Assembly: GCA_900550355.1 (NCBI GenBank)
Contig: URRT01000125.1
Coordinates: 1 to 5,275, forward strand
Length of the DNA: 5,275 bases
Reading direction: 5' to 3'
DNA from: an uncultured Collinsella sp.
GTDB taxonomy: Bacteria; Actinomycetota; Coriobacteriia; Coriobacteriales; Coriobacteriaceae
The first letter of the stretch is position 1. Every line of letters begins with the position of its first letter. Below, piece after piece: positions 1 through 5,275 of the stretch. Position numbers and translations under genes: made by a program. The notes beneath the pieces are model-generated. The model made no database searches. It had not been told where the DNA came from and was given only the letters and a program-made list of their open reading frames with translations.

Positions 1-1140
1 GGCTTGGCTTCGGGTCGCACCGGTATCGTGCTCACGACGCCCGAGTTCCTGTCTATCCACCGTGACCGCTTTGCGCGTTCGGGCCGCATCGGCTTTGTCG
101 TTATCGATGAGGCGCACCACGCCGGCCTTGCCAAGGGCGGCGACCGTAGCGCCTATCTCGACATGCCCGATATCCTCAAAGCCCTGGGCGACCCGGTCGT
201 TATGGCTGCGACGGCCACCGCGACGGCTCCGGTCGTGGCCGAGCTTGCCCGCATGTTGCCGATCACTCGCACGGTGGTCGACGAGACGGTGCGCGAGAAC
301 CTGCAGCTCGAGGACGACCGCGACCTTGCGAGCCGCGAGAACCGTTTAGTGTCGATCGTGGCGACGGGGGAGAAGACCGTCATTTACGTCAATTCGCGCG
401 ACCAGTCCGTGGCGCTCGCCAAGACGTTGCGCAAGCGTGTGCCCGATTGCGCAACCCATATCGCGTTCTATAACGCGGGGCTTGCGCGTTCCGATCGCCG
501 CCGCGTGGAGGAAGCATTCCGAGACGGAAGCCTCAGCTGCATCGTTTCGACCTCCGCCTTTGGCGAGGGTGTCAACCTGCCCGATATCCGCCATGTCGTG
601 CTCTACCACATGCCGTTTGGCGCCATCGAGTTCAACCAGATGAGCGGACGTGCCGGCCGCGATGGCCAGCCCGCCGTGATCCATCTGCTCTATTCGTCGC
701 GCGACGCCCGCATTAACGAGCGCCTGCTCGACTGCTATGCGCCCGAGCGCGACGAGCTCGTCACGCTCTATCGCGCGCTGCAGACCATGTGGCGCTCCAA
801 CCGCGGCAAAACCGGGGACGATTCCTTTAGTGCGAGCGATATCGACATCGCGCAGATGTGCCTTGCCATCGATGCTCGCACGCCGGTCGACGAGCGTTCG
901 GTGGAAAGCGGCCTGGGAATCTTCGAAGAGCTTGGTTTCTGTCGAGTTTCGGGGTTTGACGACACTCGTCGCATCGCGATGGCCGAAAACCCCGGCCGCG
1001 TGCAATTGAGCAGGTCAATTCGCTATTTGGAGGGCTTGCGCTCGCGCATGGAGTTTTCGGCTTTCCGGAGCTGGGCGCTCGATTCGTGCGCTTCTGATAT
1101 GCTAGCCAAAGTTAACCGCCCGATCGTACCGCGGGCCTAG
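1..1140 (+). CDS. RecQ-type superfamily 2 DNA helicase, 3' part (possible C-terminal half of a RecJ-helicase fusion)
   Basis: This is the C-terminal 379 residues of an ATP-dependent DNA helicase; the reading frame is open at the left edge and ends at TAG 1138-1140. Seen in order: a motif Ib-like TTPEFL, motif II DEAH (nt 106-117), motif III-like TATAT (211-225), motif IV-like VIYVNSRD, motif V AFGEGVN (556-576) and motif VI QMSGRAGRDG (637-666). Motifs V and VI are of RecQ type. Walker A (motif I) must lie upstream, so the TTG at 4 is not a real start. The cysteine cluster of the RecQ zinc domain is absent after motif VI. A winged-helix-like stretch (about 838-990) follows, then a tail ending NRPIVPRA. 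From memory, such a tail resembles the ends of RecJ-helicase fusion proteins of Coriobacteriia and Clostridia, and recJ often lies next to rel. The helicase call is firm; the fusion is inference. The likely role is DNA repair or recombination in the cytoplasm. Confidence 0.88.
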   Translation, partial: GLASGRTGIVLTTPEFLSIHRDRFARSGRIGFVVIDEAHHAGLAKGGDRSAYLDMPDILKALGDPVVMAATATATAPVVAELARMLPITRTVVDETVRENLQLEDDRDLASRENRLVSIVATGEKTVIYVNSRDQSVALAKTLRKRVPDCATHIAFYNAGLARSDRRRVEEAFRDGSLSCIVSTSAFGEGVNLPDIRHVVLYHMPFGAIEFNQMSGRAGRDGQPAVIHLLYSSRDARINERLLDCYAPERDELVTLYRALQTMWRSNRGKTGDDSFSASDIDIAQMCLAIDARTPVDERSVESGLGIFEELGFCRVSGFDDTRRIAMAENPGRVQLSRSIRYLEGLRSRMEFSAFRSWALDSCASDMLAKVNRPIVPRA

Positions 1141-1143
1141 GGG

Positions 1144-1150
1144 AAGGGGA
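1144..1150 (+). promoter_or_regulatory. Ribosome-binding site of rel
   Basis: AAGGGGA lies in the 15-base gap after the helicase stop, five bases before ATG 1156. It supports that ATG as the start of rel and suggests translation from a shared transcript with the helicase gene. Confidence 0.7.
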
Positions 1151-1155
1151 CCTCG

Positions 1156-3516
1156 ATGGATGCCGCAGCCCGTACCGCCCATGATTCCACCCTCCAGCCG
1201 TTTTCGGAGATGGAGCACTATAAGCATGCCGATGAGCTGCCGCCCGAGATTATGGCGGACAGCTACGACAAGCTGGAGCGCCTGTGCCTCAAATATATGA
1301 ATGAGGACGACTTTTCTAAGGTTGAGCAGGCCTACTGCTTTGCCGCCGAGAAGCACTGCAACCAAAAGCGCCGCTCGGGCGAGATGTACATTAACCATCC
1401 CGTCGAGGTTGCCATCATTTTGGCCGATCTCAAGATGGACTGCGATGTGGTGTGTGCCGCGCTGCTGCACGATACCGTCGAGGATACCGAGACCTCGCTC
1501 ACCGATGTTTCCGGCCTGTTTGGCGATACGGTGGCCGAGCTCGTCGATGGCGTGACCAAGCTCACCAACATCGAAGTCGACAGCATGGACGAGAAGCAGG
1601 CGCTCACGCTGCGCAAGATGTTCCTCGCCATGTCCAAGGACATCCGCGTCATCATCGTTAAACTTGCCGATCGTCTGCACAACATGCGAACGCTGGCAGC
1701 CCTGCGCGAGGATCGTCGCCTGTTTAAGGCTCGCGAGACCATGGACGTGTACGCGCCCTTGGCCGACCGCCTGGGCATGAGCTCTATTAAGTGGGAGCTC
1801 GAGGACCTGTCCTTCTTCTACCTGGAGCCCGATGCCTACCAGCGCATCGCGCGTATGGTAGCTGAGTCGCGCGAGGTCCGCGAACGCTACCTTGCCGAGA
1901 CCATCAAGACGCTTACCGATGAGCTCAACCGCATTGGTCTGGAGGACTTCCAGATCAACGGCCGCTCCAAGCACTATTGGTCCATCTACCAAAAGATGAA
2001 GCGCAAGGGCAAGGAGTTCTCCGAGATCTACGACCTGGTGGCGCTGCGCGTTATTACCCATTCGGTGCGCGATTGCTACTCCACGCTCGGTGCGGTGCAT
2101 ACGCTGTGGCACCCTATGCCTGGTCGCTTTAAAGACTATATCGCCATGCCTAAGGTCAATAACTACCAGTCGCTCCACACGACGGTCATCGGCCCTACGG
2201 CTCGTCCGCTCGAGATTCAGATTCGAACCTACGAGATGCATGAGCAGGCCGAGTACGGCATTGCCGCCCACTGGCTATATAAGAAGTCGGGCGGATCGTC
2301 TGCTTCCAAGACCAATGACGCTCAACGTTTGGACGACCAGATCAACTGGCTCAAGCATTCGCTCGATTGGGCAGCTTCCGACGAGATCACCGATGCCAAG
2401 GAATACCTGCACTCGCTGAAGGTCGATCTGTTCGATCAGGAGATCTTTGTCTTCACGCCCAAAGGCGAGGTCATGGCGCTTCGTGCCGGCTCCACGCCGC
2501 TCGACTTTGCCTATGCCGTTCACACCGAGGTGGGAAACCACTGCGTCGGCGCCAAAATCAACGGTGCGGTGGCTCCGCTCACGCACGAGATCAAGACGGG
2601 CGACCGCGTTGAAATCCTGACTAACAAGAGTTCCAAGCCGTCGCGCGATTGGCTCAAGATCGTTAAGACACCTTCCGCCAAGTCAAAGATCCGCCGCTAT
2701 TTTGCCGCTGCGACCAAGGACGACGACGCTGCCGCCGGTCGCGATATGCTGGCCAAGGACCTGCGTAAGCGTGGCTATGGCATTTCTACGCCGCGTTCGA
2801 CGCGTGCACTCAACGCCGTGGCGGAGCAGTTTAACTTCAAGCAGCTCGAGGACCTGTTTGCCGCCGTCGGTGCCGGCAAGGTTGCCCCGCGCGCTGTGGG
2901 CAATAAGGTCGAGCAAATCTTGGACCCCAAGCCCGAGGAACAGCTCACCAAGGCCGAGGCTATCGCCGAGGTCGTGAAGCAGCCCGCTCGCGGCTCCAAC
3001 CGCAAGCCGCAAAAGCGCGGCAAGAGCGCCAGTAACGGCATTATCGTCAAGGGCGAGAGCAACAGCGGCCTGCTGGTCCGTCTGGCTCATTGCTGCAACC
3101 CCGTGACGGGCGACGACATCGTCGGCTTCATCACGCGCGGTCGCGGCGTTTCGGTGCATCGCGCCAACTGCCCTAACGTCAAGGGTCTTATGGAACATCC
3201 CGAGCGCATGATCGATGTGGAGTGGGACGGCGCTGCCGACACCCTCTTCCAGATCGAGATCGTGGTCGAGTGCCTGGACCGCATGGGCCTGCTCAAGGAT
3301 GTCACCATTGCCATTGGCGATGCGGGCGGTAATATCCTTTCTGCCGCCACGTCGACCAACCGCGAGGGCATTGCAACCCTGCGCTTTATGGTCGAGATCT
3401 CGGACGCGAGTGGCTTGGATCCGCTGCTGGCCTCTATCAGCAGCGTTGACTCGGTCTACGACGCTCGTCGTCTTATGCCCGGCGAGGGTGGAGCCCAGCT
3501 TAAGCGCCGTGTGTAG
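1156..3516 (+). CDS. relA: Bifunctional (p)ppGpp synthetase/hydrolase, long RelA/SpoT homolog
   Basis: This 786-residue cytoplasmic enzyme makes (p)ppGpp from ATP and GTP/GDP, and degrades it, in the stringent response; long Rel proteins are usually 720-790 residues. HD hydrolase domain (about 50-200): H81, H105-D106, E109-D110, D172 and N176, all present and spaced as in Streptococcus Rel, so hydrolysis is probably active. Synthetase domain (about 240-375): R270, K272, EIYDLVALRVI, Y337 in NNYQSLHTTV and E353 in EIQIRT, with no key residue missing. TGS domain about 425-490. A basic linker (about 610-625) precedes the CC/zinc-finger-like domain with H645-C646-C647 and C672. The ACT domain is about 695-775. 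The C-terminal half normally senses uncharged tRNA on the ribosome. ATG 1156 is chosen for its Shine-Dalgarno site. The gene starts 15 bases after the helicase gene and is probably in its operon. I see no truncation or frameshift. Hydrolase plus synthetase signatures argue against a monofunctional RelA of the E. coli kind; the name 'rel' would fit equally well. Confidence 0.97.
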   Translation: MDAAARTAHDSTLQPFSEMEHYKHADELPPEIMADSYDKLERLCLKYMNEDDFSKVEQAYCFAAEKHCNQKRRSGEMYINHPVEVAIILADLKMDCDVVCAALLHDTVEDTETSLTDVSGLFGDTVAELVDGVTKLTNIEVDSMDEKQALTLRKMFLAMSKDIRVIIVKLADRLHNMRTLAALREDRRLFKARETMDVYAPLADRLGMSSIKWELEDLSFFYLEPDAYQRIARMVAESREVRERYLAETIKTLTDELNRIGLEDFQINGRSKHYWSIYQKMKRKGKEFSEIYDLVALRVITHSVRDCYSTLGAVHTLWHPMPGRFKDYIAMPKVNNYQSLHTTVIGPTARPLEIQIRTYEMHEQAEYGIAAHWLYKKSGGSSASKTNDAQRLDDQINWLKHSLDWAASDEITDAKEYLHSLKVDLFDQEIFVFTPKGEVMALRAGSTPLDFAYAVHTEVGNHCVGAKINGAVAPLTHEIKTGDRVEILTNKSSKPSRDWLKIVKTPSAKSKIRRYFAAATKDDDAAAGRDMLAKDLRKRGYGISTPRSTRALNAVAEQFNFKQLEDLFAAVGAGKVAPRAVGNKVEQILDPKPEEQLTKAEAIAEVVKQPARGSNRKPQKRGKSASNGIIVKGESNSGLLVRLAHCCNPVTGDDIVGFITRGRGVSVHRANCPNVKGLMEHPERMIDVEWDGAADTLFQIEIVVECLDRMGLLKDVTIAIGDAGGNILSAATSTNREGIATLRFMVEISDASGLDPLLASISSVDSVYDARRLMPGEGGAQLKRRV

Positions 3517-3549
3517 GTGCGAGAGCCTCTCAGCATCATAGATATTGGT

Positions 3550-3587
3550 TACGTTCGAGGCATCGTTTGGTGCCTCGAACGTATTTT
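3550..3587 (+). terminator. Perfect 13-bp hairpin plus TTTT between rel and the hydrolase gene (terminator or attenuator)
   Basis: The left arm TACGTTCGAGGCA (3550-3562), an 8-base loop (3563-3570) and the exactly complementary right arm TGCCTCGAACGTA (3571-3583) are followed by TTTT (3584-3587). This has the form of an intrinsic terminator for the helicase-rel transcript, but the U-tract is short. It stands 33 bases after the rel stop, and the ribosome site of the next gene begins only about two bases after the T-run. There is therefore no room for a promoter between hairpin and gene, so any transcript of the downstream gene must carry or pass the hairpin. Partial termination, attenuation or mRNA 5'-end protection are all possible. 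A protein-binding operator is a less likely reading. Confidence 0.7.
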
Positions 3588-3589
3588 AG

Positions 3590-3596
3590 AAGGAGG
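3590..3596 (+). promoter_or_regulatory. Ribosome-binding site deciding the start of the hydrolase gene
   Basis: AAGGAGG is a near-perfect Shine-Dalgarno sequence. It is only two bases from ATG 3599 but eight from the in-frame ATG 3605, so 3605 is the better start. ATG 3614, at 17 bases, is too far. Confidence 0.8.
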
Positions 3597-3604
3597 GTAT
3601 GCGC

Positions 3605-4288
3605 ATGGGCGATATGACTTTGGACCTGACACCCCGAGGTGCGGCTTCGATTGAGGCACTCGTCAACGGCCCGATTCAGACCAACAGCTACGCCGTGATT
3701 TCGAATGACGAGTGCTTAATCGTCGATCCGGCGTGGGAGGGCGAGCGTCTTGTGGAGCATATCCGCACCGCGCATCCCGAGGTGCGCGTACTCGGCTCTG
3801 TCTGCACGCACGGTCATGCCGACCATGTTGGCGGGGTTGCCGGGGTTCGAGCTGTCGTTGGCGACAGCGCACTATATGAGTTGTGCGCTAAGGACGTGAC
3901 GGTACCTCGCGCAAATATCGAGGAGCAGCGCGCCATGTGGGGCATCGAGACGCCCGATCCGGGTGAGCCGACGCGCTTGCTTGCCGAGGGCGATACAATC
4001 GAGGTGGGCGACGTCTGCCTGCAGGTGATCGAGACGCCGGGGCATACGCCGGGCGGCATCGTCCTGTTCGCCGCGACAGAGCAGGGGAACATCGCCTTTG
4101 TGGGCGACACGCTTTTCCCGGGCAGCCACGGTCGTACCGATCTTTCCGGCGGTGACGAGGCGGCGATTATGCGCTCGCTTTCCAAACTTGCCAAGACGCT
4201 TCCGCCCGATACCGTTTGCTTGACGGGCCATGGCGATTCGACCACGATGGCGCGCGAACTTATGCAGAACCCGTTTATGCAGATGTAG
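3605..4288 (+). CDS. Metallo-beta-lactamase-fold hydrolase, glyoxalase II-like
   Basis: A 227-residue soluble metal-dependent hydrolase with no signal peptide or membrane segment. The usual small glyoxalase II-like layout is complete. IQTNSYAVI (about 24-32) and LIVDPA (38-43) precede the first metal motif, H69-x-H71-x-D73-H74 in THGHADHVGG. Then come H147 in ETPGHTPGG, bridging D168 in VGDTLF, GRTDLSGG (176-183) and H209 in TGHGDST, and the protein ends with the typical NPF. All metal ligands for a binuclear site are present. Known relatives hydrolyse thioesters such as S-lactoylglutathione, but many act on unknown substrates, and an organism of this type may not make glutathione, so the substrate is undetermined. 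The start at 3605 rests on ribosome-site spacing; ATG 3599 would add two residues. Related MBL genes commonly sit just after rel in Firmicutes (from memory). Expression may depend on passing the hairpin immediately upstream. Confidence 0.93.
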   Translation: MGDMTLDLTPRGAASIEALVNGPIQTNSYAVISNDECLIVDPAWEGERLVEHIRTAHPEVRVLGSVCTHGHADHVGGVAGVRAVVGDSALYELCAKDVTVPRANIEEQRAMWGIETPDPGEPTRLLAEGDTIEVGDVCLQVIETPGHTPGGIVLFAATEQGNIAFVGDTLFPGSHGRTDLSGGDEAAIMRSLSKLAKTLPPDTVCLTGHGDSTTMARELMQNPFMQM

Positions 4289-4318
4289 GCTCGAAGCCGT
4301 CTTTCGAACCACGAAGAC
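4288..4318 (+). repeat. Two overlapping imperfect hairpins at the end of the hydrolase gene
   Basis: GGCTCGAA (4288-4295) pairs with TTCGAACC (4303-4310) with one C-A mismatch and a 7-base loop. The overlapping GTCTTTCG (4299-4306) pairs with CGAAGAC (4312-4318) with one bulged T. The two structures share bases and exclude each other. No T-run follows directly (the first, TTTT, is at 4337-4340), so neither is a standard intrinsic terminator. They could slow polymerase or protect the mRNA 3' end, or be chance. Confidence 0.3.
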
Positions 4319-4337
4319 CGCTCAATCGTCAAGCTAT

Positions 4338-4368
4338 TTTCCCCAGTGGGTCGATTCTGTGGGGCAAA
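4338..4368 (+). repeat. Imperfect inverted repeat upstream of fba
   Basis: TTTCCCCA (4338-4345) pairs with TGGGG-c-AAA (4360-4368), with one bulged C and a 14-base loop. It has no T-run after it on either strand, so it is not an evident terminator. It lies upstream of the predicted fba promoter and could be an operator or a weak structure at the end of the hydrolase transcript. Low information content; possibly chance. Confidence 0.2.
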
Positions 4369-4405
4369 CGGTCAAAATTTGTCCAATCGGATGGTATTCG
4401 TGAAC

Positions 4406-4417
4406 AAACGAACGTTT
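4406..4417 (+). promoter_or_regulatory. Candidate operator overlapping the fba -35 region
   Basis: AAACG-AA-CGTTT is a perfect 5-bp inverted repeat with a 2-base spacer, and it includes the palindrome AACGTT (4411-4416). It overlaps the expected -35 element of the fba promoter, a usual place for a repressor or a promoter-proximal activator. The AACGTT core is reminiscent of LacI-family operators, but the regulator cannot be named from this sequence. Confidence 0.3.
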
Positions 4418-4442
4418 ATGCTCGGGTATGTCGTGGTAAAAT
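4415..4442 (+). promoter_or_regulatory. Predicted extended -10 promoter of fba
   Basis: TAAAAT (4437-4442) matches five of six bases of the TATAAT -10 consensus and is preceded by TGG (4434-4436), giving an extended -10. The -35 is weak: TTTATG at 4415-4420 with a 16-base spacer matches three of six. An extended -10 can compensate for this. Transcription would start near 4449, leaving a leader of about 34 bases before the fba start. This supports fba as a separate transcription unit. Confidence 0.6.
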
Positions 4443-4468
4443 CTCAGGCGTTATCGGAGCAACCTTAC

Positions 4469-4474
4469 AGGAGG
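4469..4474 (+). promoter_or_regulatory. Ribosome-binding site of fba
   Basis: A perfect AGGAGG eight bases before ATG 4483 fixes the fba start and fits strong translation. Confidence 0.88.
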
Positions 4475-4482
4475 TTTCTTTT

Positions 4483-5275
4483 ATGCTCGTCAACGCAGCA
4501 GACATGCTCAAGAAGGCCGAGGCCGGCAAGTACGCTCTCGGTGCCTTCAACACCAACAACCTCGAGTGGACCCTGGCTATTCTCCAGGCCGCCGAGGAGG
4601 CCAAGTCTCCGCTGATCCTTCAGTGCACCGCTGGTGCCGCTAAGTGGATGGGCGGTTTCAAGGTCTGCGCCGACATGGTCAAGGCTGCCGTCGAGGCCAC
4701 GGGCGTTACCGTTCCCGTCGCCCTTCACCTCGATCACGGTTCTTACGAGGACTGCTTCAAGTGCATCGAGGCCGGCTTCACGTCCATCATGTATGACGGC
4801 TCTCACGAGGAGACCTTCCAGCTTAACCTCGACCGCACCAAGGAGCTCGTTGAGCTTGCCCACTCCAAGGGCATGTCCATCGAGGCCGAGGTCGGCGGCA
4901 TCGGCGGCACCGAGGACGGCGTGACCTCCAACGGCGAGCTCGCTGACCCCGCTGAGTGCAAGCAGATTGCTGACCTGGGCGTCGACTTCCTCGCCTGCGG
5001 TATCGGCAACATCCACGGCGTGTATCCCGCCGACTGGGCTGGCCTTTCCTTCGAGCGTCTGGGCGAGATCAAGGCCGAGACCGGCGACCTGCCCCTCGTT
5101 CTGCACGGTGGCACCGGCATCCCCGAGGATCAGATCAAGAAGGCCATCTCCCTGGGTATCTCCAAGATCAACGTCAACACCGACCTGCAGCTCGTCTTCG
5201 CCAAGGGCGTTCGCGAGTACATCGAGGCTGGCAAGGATCAGCAGGGCAAGGGCTTTGACCCCCGCAAGCTCCTCA
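4483..5275 (+). CDS. fba: Class II fructose-1,6-bisphosphate aldolase, 3' end missing
   Basis: This zinc-dependent glycolytic and gluconeogenic enzyme cleaves fructose 1,6-bisphosphate into dihydroxyacetone phosphate and glyceraldehyde 3-phosphate in the cytoplasm. The 264 visible residues start at ATG 4483 and run off the right edge. Seen: GAFNTNNLEWT (20-30), LHLDHG with catalytic D84 and zinc ligand H85, YDGSHEE (104-110), EAEVGGIGG with E136, GIGNIHGVY with zinc ligand H178, VLHGGTGI with zinc ligand H208, and phosphate-binding INVNTD (229-234). The last residues FDPRKLL match the point about 25-30 residues before the end of the streptococcal enzyme, which is otherwise very similar from memory (NTNNLEWT, GIGNIHG, FDPRK). 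Codon use is extreme: Lys is always AAG, Glu always GAG and Asn always AAC in the visible part, unlike the more mixed rel. This points to high expression. Tagatose-bisphosphate aldolase is the main alternative in this family, less likely given the close match to streptococcal Fba. Confidence 0.96.
   Translation, partial: MLVNAADMLKKAEAGKYALGAFNTNNLEWTLAILQAAEEAKSPLILQCTAGAAKWMGGFKVCADMVKAAVEATGVTVPVALHLDHGSYEDCFKCIEAGFTSIMYDGSHEETFQLNLDRTKELVELAHSKGMSIEAEVGGIGGTEDGVTSNGELADPAECKQIADLGVDFLACGIGNIHGVYPADWAGLSFERLGEIKAETGDLPLVLHGGTGIPEDQIKKAISLGISKINVNTDLQLVFAKGVREYIEAGKDQQGKGFDPRKLL

Noticed and set aside
4..6. TTG as a start codon for the helicase
   Set aside because: The helicase core needs Walker A upstream of this point and the frame is open through the window edge, so the gene starts outside.
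346..1005. 219-codon open frame on the minus strand opposite the helicase
   Set aside because: Same reason: a shadow of the helicase coding frame, with no recognisable motif.
1095..1103. TGATATGCT as an extended -10 promoter for rel inside the helicase end
   Set aside because: Only four of six bases match the -10 consensus and no acceptable -35 stands at the right distance. The 15-base gap makes co-transcription the simpler reading.
1102..2271. Long open frame of 389 codons on the minus strand opposite rel
   Set aside because: It lies wholly antisense to a gene with clear family motifs. Long antisense frames are expected in GC-rich coding DNA, and its translation shows no recognisable domain.
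3446..3476. TTGACT and TCTTAT near the end of rel as a promoter for the hydrolase gene
   Set aside because: The -35 is good, but the spacer is 19 bases and the -10 is poor. It lies in coding sequence, so chance is likely, though an internal promoter before the hairpin cannot be excluded.
4379..4384. TTGTCC as a -35 element for another promoter upstream of fba
   Set aside because: No -10-like hexamer is found 16-18 bases downstream.
4346..4615. 89-codon open frame on the plus strand across the fba start
   Set aside because: It overlaps the strongly supported fba start in another frame and has no recognisable motif.
1..5275. A new defence, mobile or otherwise undescribed system
   Set aside because: All four coding regions belong to known housekeeping families. 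No direct repeats, integrase, transposase, toxin-antitoxin pair or unexplained long gap is present.

Overview
The window is GC-rich, protein-dense DNA with all genes on the + strand. It most resembles a Coriobacteriia actinobacterium of the Collinsella/Olsenella type. This placement is inference from GC content, C/G-ending codons, strong AGGAGG-type ribosome sites and a Firmicutes-like Fba; no marker gene such as rRNA is present to prove it.

Layout. (1) Positions 1-1140 hold the 3' part of a RecQ-type superfamily 2 helicase whose start lies outside the window. Its tail suggests it may be the helicase half of a RecJ-helicase fusion. (2) After a 15-base gap, 1156-3516 encode a complete long RelA/SpoT-family enzyme with HD hydrolase, (p)ppGpp synthetase, TGS, CC/zinc-finger-like and ACT domains. 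All the hydrolase and synthetase residues I could check are present, so it is probably bifunctional. (3) An 82-base gap carries a perfect 13-bp hairpin followed by TTTT, directly against the ribosome-binding site of the next gene. (4) Positions 3605-4288 encode a small glyoxalase II-like metallo-beta-lactamase-fold hydrolase with complete metal ligands. (5) A 194-base gap holds several short inverted repeats and a good extended -10 promoter. (6) From 4483 to the window edge runs a class II fructose-1,6-bisphosphate aldolase (fba), cut off about 25-30 codons before its expected end and showing the codon bias of a highly expressed gene.

The helicase and rel are probably co-transcribed. The hydrolase gene is either read through the hairpin or controlled by it. 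fba looks like an independent transcription unit. The first three genes form a housekeeping cluster (DNA repair, stringent response, MBL hydrolase) resembling the recJ-rel neighbourhood of many Firmicutes and related bacteria; fba is a glycolytic neighbour with no evident functional link.

I see no rRNA, tRNA, CRISPR array, mobile element or phage gene, and no new multi-gene system. The points most worth a second look are the hairpin against the hydrolase ribosome site, the probable fused helicase, and the inverted repeat overlapping the -35 region of the fba promoter.
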